This document shows, one piece after another, positions 21,174 to 33,581 of a DNA stretch of 64,000 bases. The stretch covers positions 5,518,001 through 5,582,000 of the forward strand of contig NC_070562.1 of NCBI RefSeq assembly GCF_026914185.1. Direction: 5' to 3'. The notes beneath the pieces were generated by a model, which saw only the letters and a program-made list of their open reading frames with translations, did no database searches and was not told the DNA's origin. A program made the translations under genes and the position numbers. Within the stretch, counting starts at the first letter, position 1; every line of letters starts with the position of its first letter. Source of the stretch: Puccinia triticina (lineage: Eukaryota > Basidiomycota > Pucciniomycetes > Pucciniales > Pucciniaceae).

Positions 21174-24100
21174 TGAGTCAAATCCCATTGTATCCAAACC
21201 CTCAATCCCTTCCTATTATCGATCCTATTCAGTCAGAATCTCCGTCTAAATCGACTTCGCCAAACCTCAAGATCTTGCAACTGAACTGCCACAATTCCTT
21301 CAATGTCACCTCGAATGCTCTCAACTCTGATTCAAAGTTTTCGATCCTTATCCTTCAAGAGCCATGGGTCAATCCTCACACTCTGAAACTCCCATACTAC
21401 GACAATTGGTCATGTATTCTTGACCCAAATCATTCGCCATCCGATTACAACAATAAACACCGTATTTGTTTCTTTTTCGATAAATCGTTCTCGTCGGCTG
21501 AGATTATTCAAATTAAAGATGGTACTCGACTCCTATCCGCTATTGATCTGTCAATCAAGCTAGAGAAAATCAAAAAAAATCGTCTTATCAATTTATACAA
21601 TCCACCTAGAACCTTCGAAGGAATCAGTCAACTCACTGAATGGATGGAACAGCACAACGATCGCAGTATCCCTTCCTTTATTTTCATGGACTCTAACCTT
21701 CATCATCATTCGTGGAATCCCCCGAACTACAAACACACCCATCAACAGTCAAAAGAAATGATCAAAATATGCGGTCGAAACGGCTTCAAAATCATCTCAG
21801 AGAAGGGGAAGCCTACGTTTATCAACAGAAGGACCAGTCCAACTGTTATCGACCTCACATGGGGTAATTTCAATGCAATAAAATTTGTAGAGTCGTGTAA
21901 TACATCTTCTGTCAATTTCGGATCGGATCATCAGGCTATTGTTCTTCAGTTAAACTTTAACCCTCATCCTATTCCTCTTACGCGGCTGTCGGTTGATATA
22001 AAGATGTTAGATAGAGAAAAATTTTGTGATAATTTGTCGGAAGCGGTCAAAAGTCTTACATTGTTTCCTCTTTTAAGTACAGCTGATATTGATGTTTTTG
22101 TTAAAAAGCTAACGAGTTCTATCCAAAATTCAGTCGATAAACAGAAAAAGATCGTCAAGGTCAACAAAGTCAAGTTTAAGTCGTGGTGGGACAACAAAAT
22201 TTTATCACCCATTATCAAAAATAGGAACCAAGCTCGAAAGTGGATGCTTGTTGCCCATTCAGTCCAAGCTTGCGATTGTTTTCACTACTGGCAGAAAATC
22301 TTCAAGGATAAGGTTTTTGAATTAAAAAGGAATCATTGGCGAAAGTTTTTAGCAGAGTGCAAAGATCATCAACTGTTCAAAGCTTATAAGTTTACTAAAC
22401 CAAGCAGCAGCGGTAATATTGCGCCATTGCTGAACGAACAGGATGAACTAACCTCGGATAAAGAAGAACAAGCTCACCTTTTATTTAAAGGAACATCCGA
22501 AGTCCCTGTTAATTGTGATATTAGCGATATAATACCGCCTGACTTTTCCAACCCCTTTTTCTTTCCCGACGTTTCTATCCCCGAAGTTGATAATATTCTC
22601 TCCAAACTTCCGAAAAAAAAGGCCTGTGGGCATGATGATATTGCTAATGAAATTCTTTTTTGGAGCAAAAAAATAATCATTCCTTTGTTAGTTAAACTGT
22701 TCTCGGCGTGTCTACATTTGGGGTATTTTCCCGAATATTGGAGACATGCGATAACGGTCATCATTCGTAAAGCGGACAAAGAATCATATGCGCTTCCGGG
22801 TTCCTACCGGCCGATAGCATTGCTGTCGTGTATGGGAAAGGTTTTTGAAAGTCTAATCACGAAACGCATTACCTACTGGGCTGAGAATAATAATATACTA
22901 GCTCAAGGTCATTTTGGAGGAAGAGCGAATCGAAGTACTGACGATGCTAACATTTTCTTGTCATCCTGGATTCGACATAAATGGAGAGAGAATAAAGTTG
23001 TTTCAGCTCTTTTTCTCGGTGTCAAATCAGCATATCCATCTGTCGTCAAAGAACGCCTCATCGATACTCTTATCAAGCATAGTATCCCCTCTTACCTGGC
23101 AGCCATTATCCATTCCCTTCTCACAGATCGAACCACCTCACTCCGGATGGACGACTATCTCTCTCCGTCTTTCAAGTTGAGATGCGGTCTTCCTCAAGGT
23201 TCCCCTCTATCCCCCATTCTCTACATTATTTATAATTCAAAACTTCTTATCAGTAATCCCCTTGATCTGAATCAAGATAAAATATCTCTTGGGTTTATTG
23301 ATGACGTCACTCACTTTGTTGCGGAGAAACGATTCGATAACAGTATAGCTGCCTTGGAAATAGAAGGTCAAAGATCGCTAGGATGGGGCAGAAAAAATAA
23401 TGCCATTTTTGATAAAAAGAAAGCAAAGTTTATGGTTTTTACTCACAGATCGATAAATACTCGTCCTTTTCGTCTCGGCGATGTCGAGATGGATCGCTCT
23501 GATTCAGTCAAATACCTTGGAATTATTTTGGATTCCCGCCTTTCGTTCAAATTTCACCTCGACAAAGTCAAAAAGTGCGGAATCAACACGATTAATCAAC
23601 TTAATAGAATTTCTCGATGCTCTTTTGGGCTAGGCTTACAACAATCTCGCACTCTAATCATCAGCGTCCTCCGCTCCAGGGTTCTGTATGGTTGTCCTAT
23701 TTGGGCTTCTAAAAGGAATGAGGCTTCAGTTAAGAACGTTATTAGTAAAATTGACAATCAAGCTAACAGAGTTATTTTAGGGGTCTTTAAAACTACCCCA
23801 TGTAAATTCCTCGAGAGAGATTCACCTTTGATCCCCTTCTTTGACATATTAAAAAGGAAGAATCATTTGTATTTTTGTAAGAGATTAACAGCTACAGACG
23901 ATCATCCAATAAAGCGAATTATTCAAAAGGAAATCGATAACTCACCTCGCAGCCACCTTTCGTCCATCCACAATGTGTTTGACAAACACCTCTTCTCGGA
24001 TTACGATCTCCAATCAATCGAATCCATCAAACAACACATTGTTCCGCCTTCGTCAAAATTCAAAATCGAAGTTAACAATCTAAATGTCGATAAAGGAAAA

Positions 24101-25066
24101 GCAAAAAGTATTATTACTAATCAAATTTCTGATAAAAGAAATAAAAATGAGATTCTATTATTTACAGATGGGTCGAACATCCCGGAACAAGGTGCAGCCT
24201 CGGCAGCCCTGCTCAATAATCGAGTTTTTTTCGCCTGTAGGATTAACGATGCTGATAAGGTATCTGCTTTTGAGGCGGAGGTTCAAGCAGTTAATATTGG
24301 GCTCGACTTGATTAAGAACGAATTTATCAAAAATAATTTACCATTTTCTAACCAGATTAGTGTTTATTCAGACAACCAGGCTACGCTTCAAGTTATCGGT
24401 CTTCCGCCTCGAGCAAAATCTAATCAGTCAATTTTTATTCAAATCTTCGATAAACTGGAATTCCTAATTTCAGCTCTTCAATTCTCGGTTTCGCTTTGTT
24501 GGTGTCCGGCACACGTCGGCATCCTGGAAAACGAAAGGGTGGATCAATTAGCAAAATCCGCTACTAAAGGAAACGCACTTTTCGATCTCGATCCTCAACC
24601 CAGAACACTTTCAAACATTCAACAGCTTATTCGATCAAAATTCAGATTCAACAAGAAGAAACAACCAATCAGACGAAATCAAATTTCACTCACCAATTCT
24701 CCGACAAAAGTTTTCGAGGCGTTAAATCGTTTAGAGAGAGGATTAAGCTCGACAATCTATCAGCTTCGGTCGGGTCATTCTCCTCTCAACGACTTCCTAT
24801 ATCACATCGACAAACTCGAATCACCAGATTGCAATTTCTGTCATTCACCGGAAACAGTTAAACATTATCTTATCGATTGTAAAAAATATCAAAAACAAAG
24901 AAGAAGATTCAAGTCAATGTTAATAGCAAATAAAATTAATATCAATCCGAATTCAGTTAAAGACTTACTCGACAATACTTCAACGTTCGATCCACTTTCG
25001 AAATTTATCACCGAAACCAATCGATTCAAAAATATCAAAACTTATATCGAAGAAGAAGAAGAGTAG
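21170..25066 (+). CDS. LINE ORF2, endonuclease / reverse transcriptase / RNase H, motif A lesion
   Basis: 1298 residues. The APE-type endonuclease (about 40-260) has LQLNCHN, LILQEPW, FMDSNLHHHSWN and GSDHQA. The reverse transcriptase (about 510-800) has PGSYRPIALLS, GLPQGSPLSPILY and FIDD (Asp711, Asp712). RNase H (about 1000-1135) has LFTDGS, FEAEVQA, YSDNQATL and HVGILENERVDQLA, so its DEDD residues are intact. A C-terminal CNFCHSPETVKHYLIDC motif follows near residue 1225. In motif A, where D is expected in FLDVKSAYP, the sequence reads FLGVKSAYP (Gly617, codon GGT at 23018-23020). That Asp binds catalytic metal, so reverse transcription is probably lost although the frame is open. Confidence 0.93.
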   Translation: MMSQIPLYPNPQSLPIIDPIQSESPSKSTSPNLKILQLNCHNSFNVTSNALNSDSKFSILILQEPWVNPHTLKLPYYDNWSCILDPNHSPSDYNNKHRICFFFDKSFSSAEIIQIKDGTRLLSAIDLSIKLEKIKKNRLINLYNPPRTFEGISQLTEWMEQHNDRSIPSFIFMDSNLHHHSWNPPNYKHTHQQSKEMIKICGRNGFKIISEKGKPTFINRRTSPTVIDLTWGNFNAIKFVESCNTSSVNFGSDHQAIVLQLNFNPHPIPLTRLSVDIKMLDREKFCDNLSEAVKSLTLFPLLSTADIDVFVKKLTSSIQNSVDKQKKIVKVNKVKFKSWWDNKILSPIIKNRNQARKWMLVAHSVQACDCFHYWQKIFKDKVFELKRNHWRKFLAECKDHQLFKAYKFTKPSSSGNIAPLLNEQDELTSDKEEQAHLLFKGTSEVPVNCDISDIIPPDFSNPFFFPDVSIPEVDNILSKLPKKKACGHDDIANEILFWSKKIIIPLLVKLFSACLHLGYFPEYWRHAITVIIRKADKESYALPGSYRPIALLSCMGKVFESLITKRITYWAENNNILAQGHFGGRANRSTDDANIFLSSWIRHKWRENKVVSALFLGVKSAYPSVVKERLIDTLIKHSIPSYLAAIIHSLLTDRTTSLRMDDYLSPSFKLRCGLPQGSPLSPILYIIYNSKLLISNPLDLNQDKISLGFIDDVTHFVAEKRFDNSIAALEIEGQRSLGWGRKNNAIFDKKKAKFMVFTHRSINTRPFRLGDVEMDRSDSVKYLGIILDSRLSFKFHLDKVKKCGINTINQLNRISRCSFGLGLQQSRTLIISVLRSRVLYGCPIWASKRNEASVKNVISKIDNQANRVILGVFKTTPCKFLERDSPLIPFFDILKRKNHLYFCKRLTATDDHPIKRIIQKEIDNSPRSHLSSIHNVFDKHLFSDYDLQSIESIKQHIVPPSSKFKIEVNNLNVDKGKAKSIITNQISDKRNKNEILLFTDGSNIPEQGAASAALLNNRVFFACRINDADKVSAFEAEVQAVNIGLDLIKNEFIKNNLPFSNQISVYSDNQATLQVIGLPPRAKSNQSIFIQIFDKLEFLISALQFSVSLCWCPAHVGILENERVDQLAKSATKGNALFDLDPQPRTLSNIQQLIRSKFRFNKKKQPIRRNQISLTNSPTKVFEALNRLERGLSSTIYQLRSGHSPLNDFLYHIDKLESPDCNFCHSPETVKHYLIDCKKYQKQRRRFKSMLIANKININPNSVKDLLDNTSTFDPLSKFITETNRFKNIKTYIEEEEE

Positions 25067-25517
25067 AAGTTATCAGTTTCATTAGTTTCATTCTCCTTTT
25101 TATTAGATGACTTACTATTTTTAATTGTGTTCGTTTTCGAATGTACTCGGTGGGAGAGATCGGGCTGGATCCTAGTGGGGGTCGGGGTCGGTCAACTTCC
25201 TGCCCGCTTACATCATCAGGGTATGTGGTCTGGGCAACCATATAACACGCTGTCTGGGCAACAGTCGTGACGGAAGTTGGCTGGAGTCGGCTTTCGCGAA
25301 GTTTCAGACTCGTTTAAAGAGAAGGATTTTCATTTTTATCACTTTCTTTGGGCGCGTCTTTTCTTTTTCTTTTTCTCAAAAATCACTCGGATTAAAATCA
25401 ACCAGTCAAAGTTATAAATAACCATTGTTATTCAATCATGTATTCTTTTCAAAACGTCATCGCATGTATTTACATAACCTAGTATTCACCTAGTGCGCAA
25501 TGTCAAATCAATAAGCA

Positions 25518-25554
<37 letters not shown>

Positions 25555-25556
<2 letters not shown>

Positions 25557-25605
25557 ACCTCGATGACAGGTGTGTACAGGTCATCGAGAGGTGTGATTAG
25601 TATCT
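25555..25605. repeat. 3' half of the hairpin repeat split by the LINE
   Basis: acacctcgatgacaggtgtgtacaggtcatcgagaggtgtg is a stem-loop of the ccggtcat class. Its first arm is duplicated at 19561-19574 as the LINE target duplication. Confidence 0.8.
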
Positions 25606-26128
25606 GGTGATGACCATTGATCACAAGTGCATCCGTATGGACCCGTATGAGTGAACATCAAGGCGCAACAGCGCCATGCATCCAACGTTGTTTTTGGACA
25701 AGTGAATGGGAAGTGATAAACATTTTGAGAATGGCCATACGAGAGCAGGACCGCCGCCTTGCAGGAATGAACGGAGGGCCCGTCTTTGTGATGCTCCAAA
25801 GGCGTTCCTTTCTTCTGGTTGGTAACTTGCATATCAAGGGTCGTCCCAAGAAGTTGACACTTGTGGGTCGGACATACACCGAACGTTTGGCGCGAGGCTG
25901 TCTTAGTGGGGAACTTTCTGCCAGTGAGGCTCGGCTGTGACCACCGTCTCATCGACCCTTCCCATAAACCAGACTTGGCCGAAAACGCTTTCCCGAGACA
26001 CGACCCTCACGGCGCACGAATGTCGTCGGAAAACTAGAAGAAAGCTTGATTGTAACCGCCCGAGCCCACACATCAATCCGCAGCCTTGTGTCGACCAAAG
26101 CAACTTCCTCCATACCTCGAAAAAAAAC
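25606..26128. other. Upstream region of the phosphatase gene
   Basis: Several overlapping frames are open on both strands between 25617 and 25952, but none shows domain motifs or splice-supported continuation. Probably the promoter and 5' leader of the gene at 26129. Confidence 0.3.
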
Positions 26129-27383
<1,255 letters not shown>

Positions 27384-29206
27384 GCCCGATCTTATTCTCT
27401 TCGCATCATCCGTATTGCTCTTTCCTTATGCTCATCCCCAAGAATCGCTCTATCCTGCTTGTAGCGGAATCGATGTCGAAGCACAACAGCAACTTCCCAC
27501 CTGGGGTACCAACCTACGCTAGAACATCCATCCGTCCAGGCGTTTCATCGACACCCATGGAACTCGACCTGCTCTCGCCTTCCTGCACACAAATCTTGTC
27601 TTTTGTTCAAGATTCTGTTGTTTGTGAATCCCCTGTGCGGAAAAAAAAATTACTTTGTCTTGTCAAATATGGCGTGTGTTGTTTCCCCTCGCTTGATTCT
27701 CGTATTCACTGGATCATCTGTTGTTCTTTGATATATACCAGATCAAATTTTTCGCTTCCCCTCTTCACTCTCTGTCTCTTTTCCTTGCCTCAGCTTCTTT
27801 ACTTATGTGTTTGAATTGACTTGAGTGTATGTATGTGCTTCGCCGGTAGAGATCGCCCAGTGGACCCGAGTCGTACACGGCACCCGTTGGCGGGTCCCGG
27901 CGGTAGAGGACTGCGGTGCTGCAGCATGTTTCATCCCTCCGAGGCACATTATGACGAGCAGCTGCCGGCGGACGTAGGCTGTCTGACGGGCCTAGCGGTG
28001 GGGCGTCCTCCGTTCGGGGGAGTTCTGGTGGGAACGGGGGAGTTTTGGTGGGAATACATAGCGCTTGGCTGGTGGGCAAGCCACCCCTCCCCAAGCTTTT
28101 GACGGCGGACTGCAACAGCCGTGTAGCTCGTGCACGGCCGCAAGCTCGGCGGCCGGCCCCTCTGCCGTTGCCGGCTGCAGGTGGTGGTTGGCGGTCAACG
28201 CTTCCTGATGGCATGTTGCCGCCATGCCCGCCGGCGGGTCAAGCCATGTTTGCCGGCAGACCGACCGGGCAAGTCAGGTAGCCTGAAGTCGAGTGAGCTT
28301 GGCCTGAGCTTGAGTGTTGGCGGTGGTCAGTTTGGCGGCAAGCGCCAATCTGCCGGCCTCTCGTCAATTATGACGATTTTTATACTTTTAAGCCATCGAA
28401 GACCTGCAACCTGCAGGATATAAATACACGGCCGGCGCTGTTTGACGCCCAAAGTACGGCAGTTTTGCTGTCCTCGCGCTTCAGTTTGACCCCGCGGGGA
28501 ATGATGATGTGAGTACGGGGCGCACGTTTTCCGCAAACAACCCAGCATGCGGACAGCTTACCACCCAGTGTCATTACGGTCCGACTGCTGGCCATCCAGC
28601 GGAACGTTGACTGGTTTGGTCATCACATTGGGTGCTCTGACGCTATCTAGACAGCCAACAGTAACCCATAACTCTGTCAGATGACCAACACTGTGCGGTC
28701 ATTGGAGTGGTACACAGGCACACGGTAGGCAATCCAGTGGTTTGACCAAGCCTCGCCCATTGTGCAAACCTCTCAAGATACAGAGCCGGGGTGTAGTGCA
28801 TTACTCTAAGGCTTTTGAACGGCTGCTGAGACACACTCTTGATTGCTCACAATTGCTTACTTGGCTGAGACTTCATTATATTCTAATTTTTAGCTGGGGA
28901 CTTATTTATTTAAATACAAGCTATTTGAGGATCAGATCAATGGTACATAGTCATTAGAGAAACAAAGAGATTGTCTGATGGGACAGAACAGATGAGCTGG
29001 ACTCAATATACAAGTGGTTCAACCTTGAAACGAGGATTGAAAGCCCTGATCGGGCTTGGGAGGAGAGCAAGCACAATCAAGAAGGGATTGATAATGAAGA
29101 ATGTATGAGGTGGAGGGGGGAGGGGATTAGAGCAAGGCACGATTGAGGGGAGAGGATGAGAGCGAGATGAGATGGAGAGCAAGGCGAGGGTATGAGAGGG
29201 GGATCG
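27384..29206. other. Intergenic region, no gene recognised
   Basis: Contains a GC-rich part (27840-28300) with repeated gccggc motifs and scattered open frames on both strands. None shows domain features. 28580-28740 has weak relatives of the hairpin repeats. Confidence 0.35.
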
Positions 29207-29346
29207 GATGGAGGCAAGAGGATGGAGGCGAGAGGATAGAGGCGAGAGGATAGAGGCGAGAGGATGGAGGCGAGAAGATGGAGGCGAGAAGATGGAGGCG
29301 AGAAGATGGAGGCGAGAAGATGGAGGCGAGAGGATGGAGGCGAGAT
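29207..29346. repeat. Minisatellite with a 15-bp unit
   Basis: About nine tandem units of gatggaggcgagaag with variants (gagaggata, gagaggatg). Confidence 0.9.
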
Positions 29347-30036
29347 CATTGATGGGAGACCGAGAGGGACAGGGAGGGGAGGAGAGGCGAAGGACTTTAT
29401 ATGTTGTATTCTAAAACAGATGACGTCACATCTGCTGCACTCACGGGCATGGTTGCTTGCCCTTCATTGATGGGGTGAGTTTTTGCTTGCGGTTCTCTAA
29501 CTTATTGCCCCAAGGGGTTATTCAATGGGACCATGGGGTTGTGAAAGTTTGACCAAATCAGTCTGCTAATGTCACCGAGCTGGACATGAGGTCTGCAATG
29601 AGGCACAGTGAGGCACTCACTGATGACTGCAACAGAGATGACTGAAGTATATCGGTTCCAAGGACCACTTCAACTGTTTGGTGGCCTTGGCGGTAAGCAC
29701 ACCGTACTATCATCTCTTACGAAGCTGGGCCACCGACCAAGGCCGGCAAATAGGCAGCATGCCGCCGACCCCTCAACCTCGCCGGTTGGCGTGCTGTGGT
29801 TTCAAGTCAGAGAGCTGTTTTTCTGGCCTGGCCGACTCTTTGACCCAATGCGAGTTCGCAGATCGCGCCGGCCGTGTAGCTCATCCCGGCCCACTTCCCT
29901 CCTCACTCGCACCACGCTCCGCCCCCGGTTTCCCCCATGGCTTCTCCATCGTCGAAGAAACGGACCCACAAAAATGCCCAATACTTTCAGGTGTTTATCT
30001 TTCATATCGATATGTTCACACTCATGAATCTTACAG
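29347..30036. other. Region before the SRPK-like pseudogene
   Basis: The intact paralogue has a first exon with the glycine-rich loop. No counterpart was found here, although the intron end (ttacag at 30031-30036) is in place. Open frames in 29608-30027 do not resemble that exon. Confidence 0.35.
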
Positions 30037-31219
30037 GCTCGATCGCCATGTGGCCCTCAAAGTGACCAGAGCATCAAAAGCATACACTGAAGTGGCCCAG
30101 AATGAGACCAAGCTCCACCAGCGCGCCGCCACTGCGAATCCGTGGTCGCACTGCTCGACCACTTCACCCACGAGGGTCCGAACGGCACCCATGTGTGCAT
30201 GGTCTTCGAGCCCCTGGGCGAGAGCCTTGCGGTGCTCAACAGCCCGTTCGGCAAGGGCGGGATGCCCGCGCCGCTCGTCCGGCAGATCGGCCGGGACTAG
30301 CTGCACCGCGAATGCGGCATCGTCCACACCGGCATCAAGGCCGAAAACGTCGCCGTCTCCATCCCAAACATCGAGAACCTCATCCGCGCCGGGCTCCAAG
30401 ACCCTCGAAAAACCGAGGGCGACCCCAGGACGTCGTCTCCCTTCCTGGCCTCCCAGATCCACACCACCCGCCTTGAAGAGAACGAGCAGCGTGACTACAG
30501 CTCCATCTCCGTCAAGCTCTGCGACCTCGGAAACGGCCCTTCTCCGGCCACCAAGGATGCAGACGTTGGGATCCAAACCGCTGCCTATCGCAGTCCCGAG
30601 GTCACATCATCGAGGCTCCGTGGGACCGCCGGGTGGACATTTGGAGCCTCGGCTGTCTGGTCAGTGTTCGGCGTCGCATCTGATCGAGTGTTCCGATGAT
30701 ATTGCACATGCGAGAGGACCGATGAGCTGAAGCCTGATTGTTCGGCGGTCGTTTAGATCTTCGAGCTCTTGTCCGGGAGCCACCTCTTCCACACTCCGGC
30801 GGACTATAACCGGGACGATCATCTCAATCAGATCGTCGACATGTTAGGCACGTTTCCGTTCGACATGATCACGGCCGGGGAGTATATTCCCCTGCACATC
30901 TTTGATATGGGTAAGCCGATCTTATCTTTTTTTTGATGGTCATATCCAACCAAAGTTTTCCCGGGGCAAAGCCCCAAACGATCCAGGCTGATGATTGGCG
31001 TCTCTTGTTGCGCTGCGTGTCGCTCTGCTAGAGATCATGAAGAAGATGCAGAATATAGAGGACTGGTGTCTGCGCAAGATGATGGCCTTCAACGGGTTCG
31101 AGAGCGAGATCATCGGGTGCTTGGAGGCCATCTTGATCGTCGACCCCGCCAAGCGTCCCGAAGCTGGACAGATCCTCAACGACCCAGACCACTGGCTGGG
31201 CCCTGAGAAAACCACGTGA
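30037..31219 (+). pseudogene. SRPK-like pseudokinase, broken copy
   Basis: Homologous to the intact gene at 43677-45323. Segments appear in order: [19 protein letters not shown] (30037 onward), FEPLGESLAVL, IVHTGIKAENVAV, VKLCDLGNG, YRSPEV, then exons 30757-30910 (IFELLSGSHLFHTPADYNR) and 31032-31219 (VDPAKRPEAGQIL), ending with TGA. Breaks: the N-terminal exon with the ATP loop is missing; about 7 codons are deleted with a frame change near 30140; an in-frame TAG sits at about 30298-30300 together with loss of about 7 codons; and one base is inserted in the SPEV region (about 30602). The catalytic-loop Asp is Gly (HTGIKAEN), whereas the intact paralogue has Ala. Confidence 0.85.
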
Positions 31220-32341
31220 ATTGCACGTGGCTATCGGTCCATCACGTCTCCATCTGAATTCCGTGCTCGTCTCTCTCTCTCCAGCGTTACTCGTCACGGT
31301 AAACTGTCCGGCTTGTCTGTGTTCCTTGGCCCTTGAACTTCTCACTTGTACCCTCCTACGGTCCTGTCCTGTTTACCCGACACAACAAATACCGGTCACC
31401 TGTCTAGCGTTATGGTGTTGCAAGGCCGTCTGGGCACATGCCAAAGTCTGGCCAAAGAAAGGCCAAGCGCGCGTGCCCGATCCTAAAGCCCGCTTGGCCG
31501 ATTGGCAAGCCTGCCTGGCACACGCCCACCCTCTGCTTGGCACAACGCAAACCTGGCGGGGCTCGTAATAGAGCCCTGATGGGCCCAGGCCAAGCAAAGG
31601 CGCCAGGCCACTGAAAATATTGGCCAGCATGCTGTTGGGTGTGCAGACCGGTCATCACGCAGGAAAGACTGGAGGACTCCCGTTGCCTAAAAATGGCTTG
31701 ATTTATCAGGTGGGCGGCACCCGGTATTCCCACCGCCGAGGAGGCATCCCGTGAGCCGGACCCGCTTCCGGCTCATCGGGGGTTTATCCCCTCACACTTG
31801 CCTGGTCAGTGGTATAATGACTCCTTCTGGAGCTTATATACAGTGCGGGTGAAACTTTCAACTCGGGTCACGTGCTATTTTTGGGCTATGTAATCTAGTG
31901 CAACAAGTCGGGTTATTCAGGGGGGCGGCGGCGGGATGTTTCTACGACATATTTGTTAGTCCAATGAATGATCTAACGGGTATGACAAGACAAGAAAAAA
32001 AAGCAATATCTTCTATATAATGAGCCAACTGACGAGCACCAGAAATCATCAACTGTTTTTGCTAGGTCGGATAATTCAAGGCATGTAACAGTCTCCCTCC
32101 CGCCAAGGGTATCCGCAAACGCGCGATGCACATTTCATGCTAATTGGAATACCAAGTAGGCAATTACTTCCTGTTTGGCATGCACCACTCAGAAAACTCA
32201 GCCTAAAAGTTTTTATTTCTACCTCAAAGTTAGTCTGTTACCTCCCCTCAAATCACATATCAGTCACTAACAATTTATGAACACATTGGTACCAGTATAT
32301 TTCCGTTGCATAACCTCAAGACTACCTCGAAATAAAGAGAA
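31220..32341. other. Intergenic region upstream of the secreted-protein gene
   Basis: 31410-31720 has open frames on both strands but low-complexity composition (ttggcc/gcctggc repeats). A TATA-like tatataa occurs at 32014-32020, about 320 bp before the next ATG, which is far for a core promoter. Confidence 0.3.
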
Positions 32342-32878
32342 ATGGAGATGAGAACCAACTTGTTCATTCTGTCAACTTGGTTGGCGTTTCTTGTTTTGAA
32401 GAACAGTGGTATCCCCATGGAAGAATTTTGGACTAAGCTCCCAGACCTTCCTGAAGCAGCACATTTGGCGATCACAGACATTCCTGAAGCATCACAGTCG
32501 GCGACTGACCCAAAGTGGGACCCGATGGCGCGTGCCCGAAAGCTGGAGAAGGAGTACGATCTCTCTCGCCAAATCGTAATTGCGTCCAAATACAAGGCAA
32601 AGGAGGAATGTACGGTGGTGACAGCATTTGACGAGGACAAAAAAATTAATCTTCGTTTGGAAAAGGGCGGTGACTGGGAAAATACCAAAGATGATACTGC
32701 AATAAGATGGTTCACTATGTCGAACGAATCCTCTACTCCAGTCGCCTATACCCTATTTCACACCTCTAGTAGATATGTAATTCCTGAAAGAAAACTCGAT
32801 CCAGGCGGAAGTGAGAACGTCGCATCCGGAAAACGTTTCACCGATGGAACGATACGCTTATTTGCTAGGGCTTGCTAG
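32342..32878 (+). CDS. Predicted secreted protein, candidate effector
   Basis: Single-exon frame of 178 residues. The start MEMRTNLFILSTWLAFLVL has a charged end and hydrophobic core typical of a signal peptide, with no later membrane segment. The mature part is polar and Lys/Asp/Glu-rich, with an acidic-Pro stretch early (LPEAAHLAITDIPEASQS) and two cysteines (in EECT and at the end, ARAC). I recognise no family. Secretion and lack of similarity are what one expects of a rust effector candidate, but this is inference. An alternative start two codons later (MRTNL) is equally good. Confidence 0.65.
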   Translation: MEMRTNLFILSTWLAFLVLKNSGIPMEEFWTKLPDLPEAAHLAITDIPEASQSATDPKWDPMARARKLEKEYDLSRQIVIASKYKAKEECTVVTAFDEDKKINLRLEKGGDWENTKDDTAIRWFTMSNESSTPVAYTLFHTSSRYVIPERKLDPGGSENVASGKRFTDGTIRLFARAC

Positions 32879-32962
32879 ATGATGCCTCCATAACTCCGTG
32901 CTGAGGAGCTCACGCGGCCGAAAACGTACCAGCGTGGAACGACAACCTTGGCTCATCCCCGA

Positions 32963-33014
32963 ACTTGACTAGGTCCCTCCTCGCCTGAGGCTCTGCCGGA
33001 GGGACTTGTGACTA
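32963..33014. repeat. Short hairpin of the CTTA...AGTCC family
   Basis: cttgactaggtccctcc pairs imperfectly with ggagggacttgtgacta around a GC-rich loop. It lies about 85 bp after the secreted-protein stop codon. Confidence 0.5.
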
Positions 33015-33581
33015 ATCAGCAATGTTGGTATGAGAGATCCGGATAATTGACCAACCACACTCGCCGTTATGTTCCTCATTACTCCGTCATTTCCCAACCC
33101 CTCCTCACAAGACCCTTTTTTTCTGAACAAAATTCCTCTCAACAAAATTTTCATGTATTTTTTATTGCAGGTATCCAGCTCAGCTATTTTTTTAAAAAAA
33201 AAATGAATTTCAGAATCAAAAACAAAATAATTGTGATGTTCATCACCTAACTGCATCTCATCTTGATTTTGTTTTGTATTTGCATAGTGCACAGACCCAA
33301 CCATCTTTGGCCCCAATTCAAGCTACAAGAATTGGTGAAAAAAAGAGGTGCACATCCAAGTTACTTAAATCCACACAAACATGGAAACCTAGATCTAAGT
33401 TTTGGCGCATTTTTCATTAACAAAGACCACAACAGGTGAGCACACAATTTGGACAATACACACAGCTGTTGAAAATATCCCCAAAGACCCAAAGGCCCTA
33501 TGGATGACCCTCCAGCTGTGCAAAAGCAACAAGCAAAAAAGGGCCAGTTGTGAAAGTCTCTGTGAAAGAGATGGGAAGGAG
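33015..33581. other. Dispersed repeat with an inverted relative at 41.1 kb
   Basis: Minus-strand sequence 33545-33395 is related to plus-strand 41070-41220 at the DNA and peptide level (ALFCLL, HSWRVIHRAFG, LGIF). No recognised domain. Confidence 0.4.

Larger units (their letters stand above)
19575..25554 (+). mobile_element. Full-length non-LTR retrotransposon (LINE, Tad1/I-like)
   Basis: The element has a 5' leader, two long ORFs (19851-21173 and 21170-25066), a 3' region and a 35-A tail (25520-25554). A 14-bp target-site duplication, acacctcgatgaca, is found at 19561-19574 and again right after the tail (25555-25568). Domain order (zinc-knuckle ORF1, then APE endonuclease, reverse transcriptase, RNase H and a C-terminal CCHC motif in ORF2) matches Tad1/I-group LINEs of fungi. 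Both ORFs are open end to end, so the insertion is young. It landed inside a ccggtcat-type hairpin repeat. Confidence 0.93.

Noticed and set aside
30031..30576. Long antisense frame opposite the broken kinase copy
   Set aside because: It is the GC-rich shadow of the kinase sequence. The sense strand carries recognisable kinase motifs.
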